A stretch of DNA of 47,815 bases, from the NCBI GenBank assembly GCA_902766005.1, contig CACXCB010000026.1, forward strand, positions 1 to 47,815, in the 5' to 3' direction. The notes under the pieces are model-generated. The model did no database searches, was not told where the DNA came from, and saw only the letters and a list, made by a program, of their open reading frames with translations. The stretch's first letter is position 1, and every line of letters starts with the position of its first letter. This document shows, piece after piece, positions 46,567-47,815 of the stretch. Made by a program: the position numbers and the translations under genes. This DNA is from an uncultured Erysipelotrichaceae bacterium. Lineage in GTDB: Bacteria; Bacillota_I; Bacilli_A; Erysipelotrichales; Erysipelotrichaceae.

Positions 46567-47415
46567 TTAAACTCCTGAATATGCACTGAATCCGCCATCA
46601 ACGGGGATCGTAATACCTGTAATAAATGATGCAGCCTCTTCATTAACCAGGAACAAGAGAGCTCCTGACAGTTCCCTGCTTTCTCCGAATCGGCCCATCG
46701 GTGTAGCTGCAAGGATCTTTCCTGTTCTTGCGGTCGGCGTGCCGTCTGCATTCCACAATAAAGCTTTATTCTGCGTTGTAGAGAAAAAACCGGGTGCAAT
46801 TGCATTAACACGGATGCCTTCTTTGGAAAAATGTACGGCTAGCCATTGGGTAAAATTGTTAATTGCTGCTTTGGCACCGGAATATGCGGGAATCTTGGTC
46901 AGAGGTGTATAGGCATTCATCGAAGAAATATTAATGATACAGCATCCCTTTCTGCCAACCATCTGGCCTGCAAAAACCTGTGTAGGAATCAGCGTTCCGA
47001 GAAAGTTCAGGTTGAATACCGCTTCCACGCCTTCTGTATCCAGGTCGAAGAAACTTTTTGTATCCGCATCGATATCGCCCTCTTCATAGTATTCTTTGTC
47101 GGTGGTTGCCTTCGGATTGTTTCCACCTGCTCCGTTGATCAGAATATCGCATAAGCCGAAATCCTTTTTGATTTCCTCACTGACACACTCGCACATATCC
47201 TTGTCAAGTACGTTGCATGCATAGGCTTTGGCGATACCGCCGTTCTGTAATATTTCCTGTTCGACAATTCTTGCTTTTTCATAGGTCCTGTTCAGCAGTG
47301 CCACCTTTGCCCCGGCATTCGCCAATACCTTGGAAAATTCAGAGCATAATACACCGCCTGCACCTGTCACAACCGCAACCTTTCCGGTTAAATCCGTATC
47401 CAATACATTTTTCAT
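46567..47415 (-). CDS. uxuB: SDR oxidoreductase, probable D-mannonate (fructuronate) oxidoreductase
   Basis: The 282-residue short-chain dehydrogenase has the nucleotide motif VTGAGGVLC, NGAGG, the catalytic Ser in NISSMNAY and the YSGAK Tyr/Lys pair. SDR proteins of this length beside uxaC, kdgK and eda include Bacillus YjmF/UxuB, which reduces fructuronate to mannonate; that fits here, but the substrate is inferred from context. The ATG at 47415 is preceded by a TTG codon. No Shine-Dalgarno site is visible: the sequence just upstream belongs to, or borders, an IscB-like element, so the native leader has probably been displaced. Confidence 0.85.
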   Translation of the reverse strand: MKNVLDTDLTGKVAVVTGAGGVLCSEFSKVLANAGAKVALLNRTYEKARIVEQEILQNGGIAKAYACNVLDKDMCECVSEEIKKDFGLCDILINGAGGNNPKATTDKEYYEEGDIDADTKSFFDLDTEGVEAVFNLNFLGTLIPTQVFAGQMVGRKGCCIINISSMNAYTPLTKIPAYSGAKAAINNFTQWLAVHFSKEGIRVNAIAPGFFSTTQNKALLWNADGTPTARTGKILAATPMGRFGESRELSGALLFLVNEEAASFITGITIPVDGGFSAYSGV

Positions 47416-47433
47416 CAAAATTAGGCAAGGAGA

Positions 47434-47455
47434 CCCCGTCCTCTATAGGGCGGGG
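47434..47455. repeat. GC-rich hairpin at the end of the IscB-like gene, probable element right end
   Basis: A 9-bp stem (CCCCGTCCT with AGGGCGGGG, one G-T pair) around a 4-base loop contains the stop codon of the IscB-like gene. No T-tract follows on the minus strand, so it is not a typical terminator. A subterminal palindrome overlapping the last codons is what IS200/IS605-family elements carry at their right end. The element boundary would lie at about 47416-47433. Confidence 0.55.
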
Positions 47456-47815
47456 AGGAATTGCCATCCTCCTCTTTTTTTCTTTATGCGCACGTCCGTG
47501 ATTTTAACAGACCTGCCTGTCTCCAGAACCACTCTGGTGCCGTTGCAGTGGACTCCTTTTGCACTGGTGATTCCTCCTCTGTAAATTAACGTGTCCCCGG
47601 GCTGGATGCAGTAGCGTTTTCTTCTTACTGATATGCGGCCCTTCGAGACCCTGTGTCCCCTGAACATCCGCTCGTTATTGGCATTGTCCCTAGGAATGCT
47701 GCGTTTCGTCCTGCCGCACCCGAGCTGCGAGCCGGACTTCTTTTTCCCGTCGCGGATGTCAATGTACTTTGCATCGTAGAACTTCTCCAGGCAGCGGCTG
47801 TTGCGGTGTGCCTTC
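47443..47815 (-). CDS. iscB: IscB-like RNA-guided nuclease, C-terminal part (cut by window edge)
   Basis: The last 123 codons are present and the start lies outside the window. The segment contains RGHRVSKGRISVRRKRYCIQPGD followed by a GGW near the C-terminus (quoted in parts: RGHRVSKGR, RRKRY, QPGD). This matches the C-terminal region of IscB-type proteins, ancestors of Cas9 carried by IS200/IS605-like transposons and guided by an omega RNA encoded upstream of the gene. The preceding YDAKYIDIRDGKKKSG part suits a RuvC-to-C-terminal junction. The RuvC and HNH catalytic residues cannot be checked here. The DNA is visibly more GC-rich than its neighbours. Another RRXRR-type nuclease relative is possible. 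Confidence 0.65.
   Translation of the reverse strand, partial: KAHRNSRCLEKFYDAKYIDIRDGKKKSGSQLGCGRTKRSIPRDNANNERMFRGHRVSKGRISVRRKRYCIQPGDTLIYRGGITSAKGVHCNGTRVVLETGRSVKITDVRIKKKRGGWQFLPAL

Noticed and set aside
47434..47455. Rho-independent terminator upstream of the SDR gene
   Set aside because: The hairpin is stable but has no T-tract on either side. It overlaps the stop codon of the IscB-like gene, so an element end is more likely.
47416..47815. CRISPR array or Cas9 locus
   Set aside because: No direct repeats or spacers are present. The protein segment matches an IscB-like C-terminus rather than Cas9.

Overview
The window is a gene-dense chromosomal stretch with essentially no foreign DNA except at its right edge. 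Cell division and wall genes (ftsA, ftsZ, murC, murE), a PASTA-domain Ser/Thr kinase with its PP2C phosphatase, an alpha2-type glycyl-tRNA synthetase beside dnaG and rpoD, strong AGGAGG ribosome binding sites and many 4-base ATGA overlaps all point to a mid-GC, Gram-positive member of the Bacillota. The gene orders (rsmE-mtaB, phoH-ybeY-dgkA-cdd-era-recO-glyS-dnaG-rpoD-trmK, and priA-rsmB-rlmN-PP2C-prkC-rsgA-rpe-thiN) are Firmicutes orders. I would guess an intestinal Erysipelotrichaceae-like organism, partly because of the beta-glucuronidase operon, but the sequence alone does not prove this.

Layout. 1-3.7 kb (minus): trmB, an orphan lipoprotein, a disordered acidic protein and murC. 3.7-7.5 kb (minus): pnp, a GIY-YIG frame running in phase into superoxide reductase, rpsO, and a small membrane protein. 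7.5-11.4 kb (minus): fmt-lepA-hemW. 11.46-11.73 kb (plus): rpsT. 11.75-24.9 kb (minus): a 14-gene head-to-tail block (rsmE, mtaB, murE, deoC, phoH, ybeY, dgkA, cdd, era, recO, glyS, dnaG, rpoD, trmK) joining rRNA/tRNA modification, ribosome assembly, repair, replication priming and the housekeeping sigma factor. 24.9-26.9 kb: divergent UPF0158-GNAT fusion gene and an unrecognised membrane-anchored protein. 27.1-29.4 kb (minus): ftsA-ftsZ. 29.6 kb (plus): rpmB. 29.8-38.8 kb (minus): priA-rsmB-rlmN-PP2C-prkC-rsgA-rpe-thiN. 38.9-41.7 kb (plus): proB-proA-proC, a complete glutamate-to-proline pathway. 41.7-47.4 kb (minus): a glucuronide-use operon (SDR mannonate/fructuronate oxidoreductase, eda, kdgK, uxaC, uidA). 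47.4-47.8 kb (minus): the C-terminal part of an IscB-like protein with a GC-rich hairpin at its stop codon, probably the right end of an IS200/IS605-like element sitting directly in front of the glucuronide operon.

No gene-free stretch exceeds about 170 bases; intergenic regions hold promoters and hairpin terminators. I found no tRNA or rRNA genes, no CRISPR array, no prophage and no defence island. Most of the window is conserved housekeeping DNA. The less ordinary items are the nested GIY-YIG/superoxide reductase frame, the UPF0158-GNAT fusion, an FtsA without recognisable actin-type phosphate motifs, three promoters placed so close to the start codon that leaderless mRNAs are expected, a recurrent extended -10 element of the form ATGGTANAAT, and the IscB-like element at the edge. 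I do not see convincing evidence for a wholly new multi-gene system.
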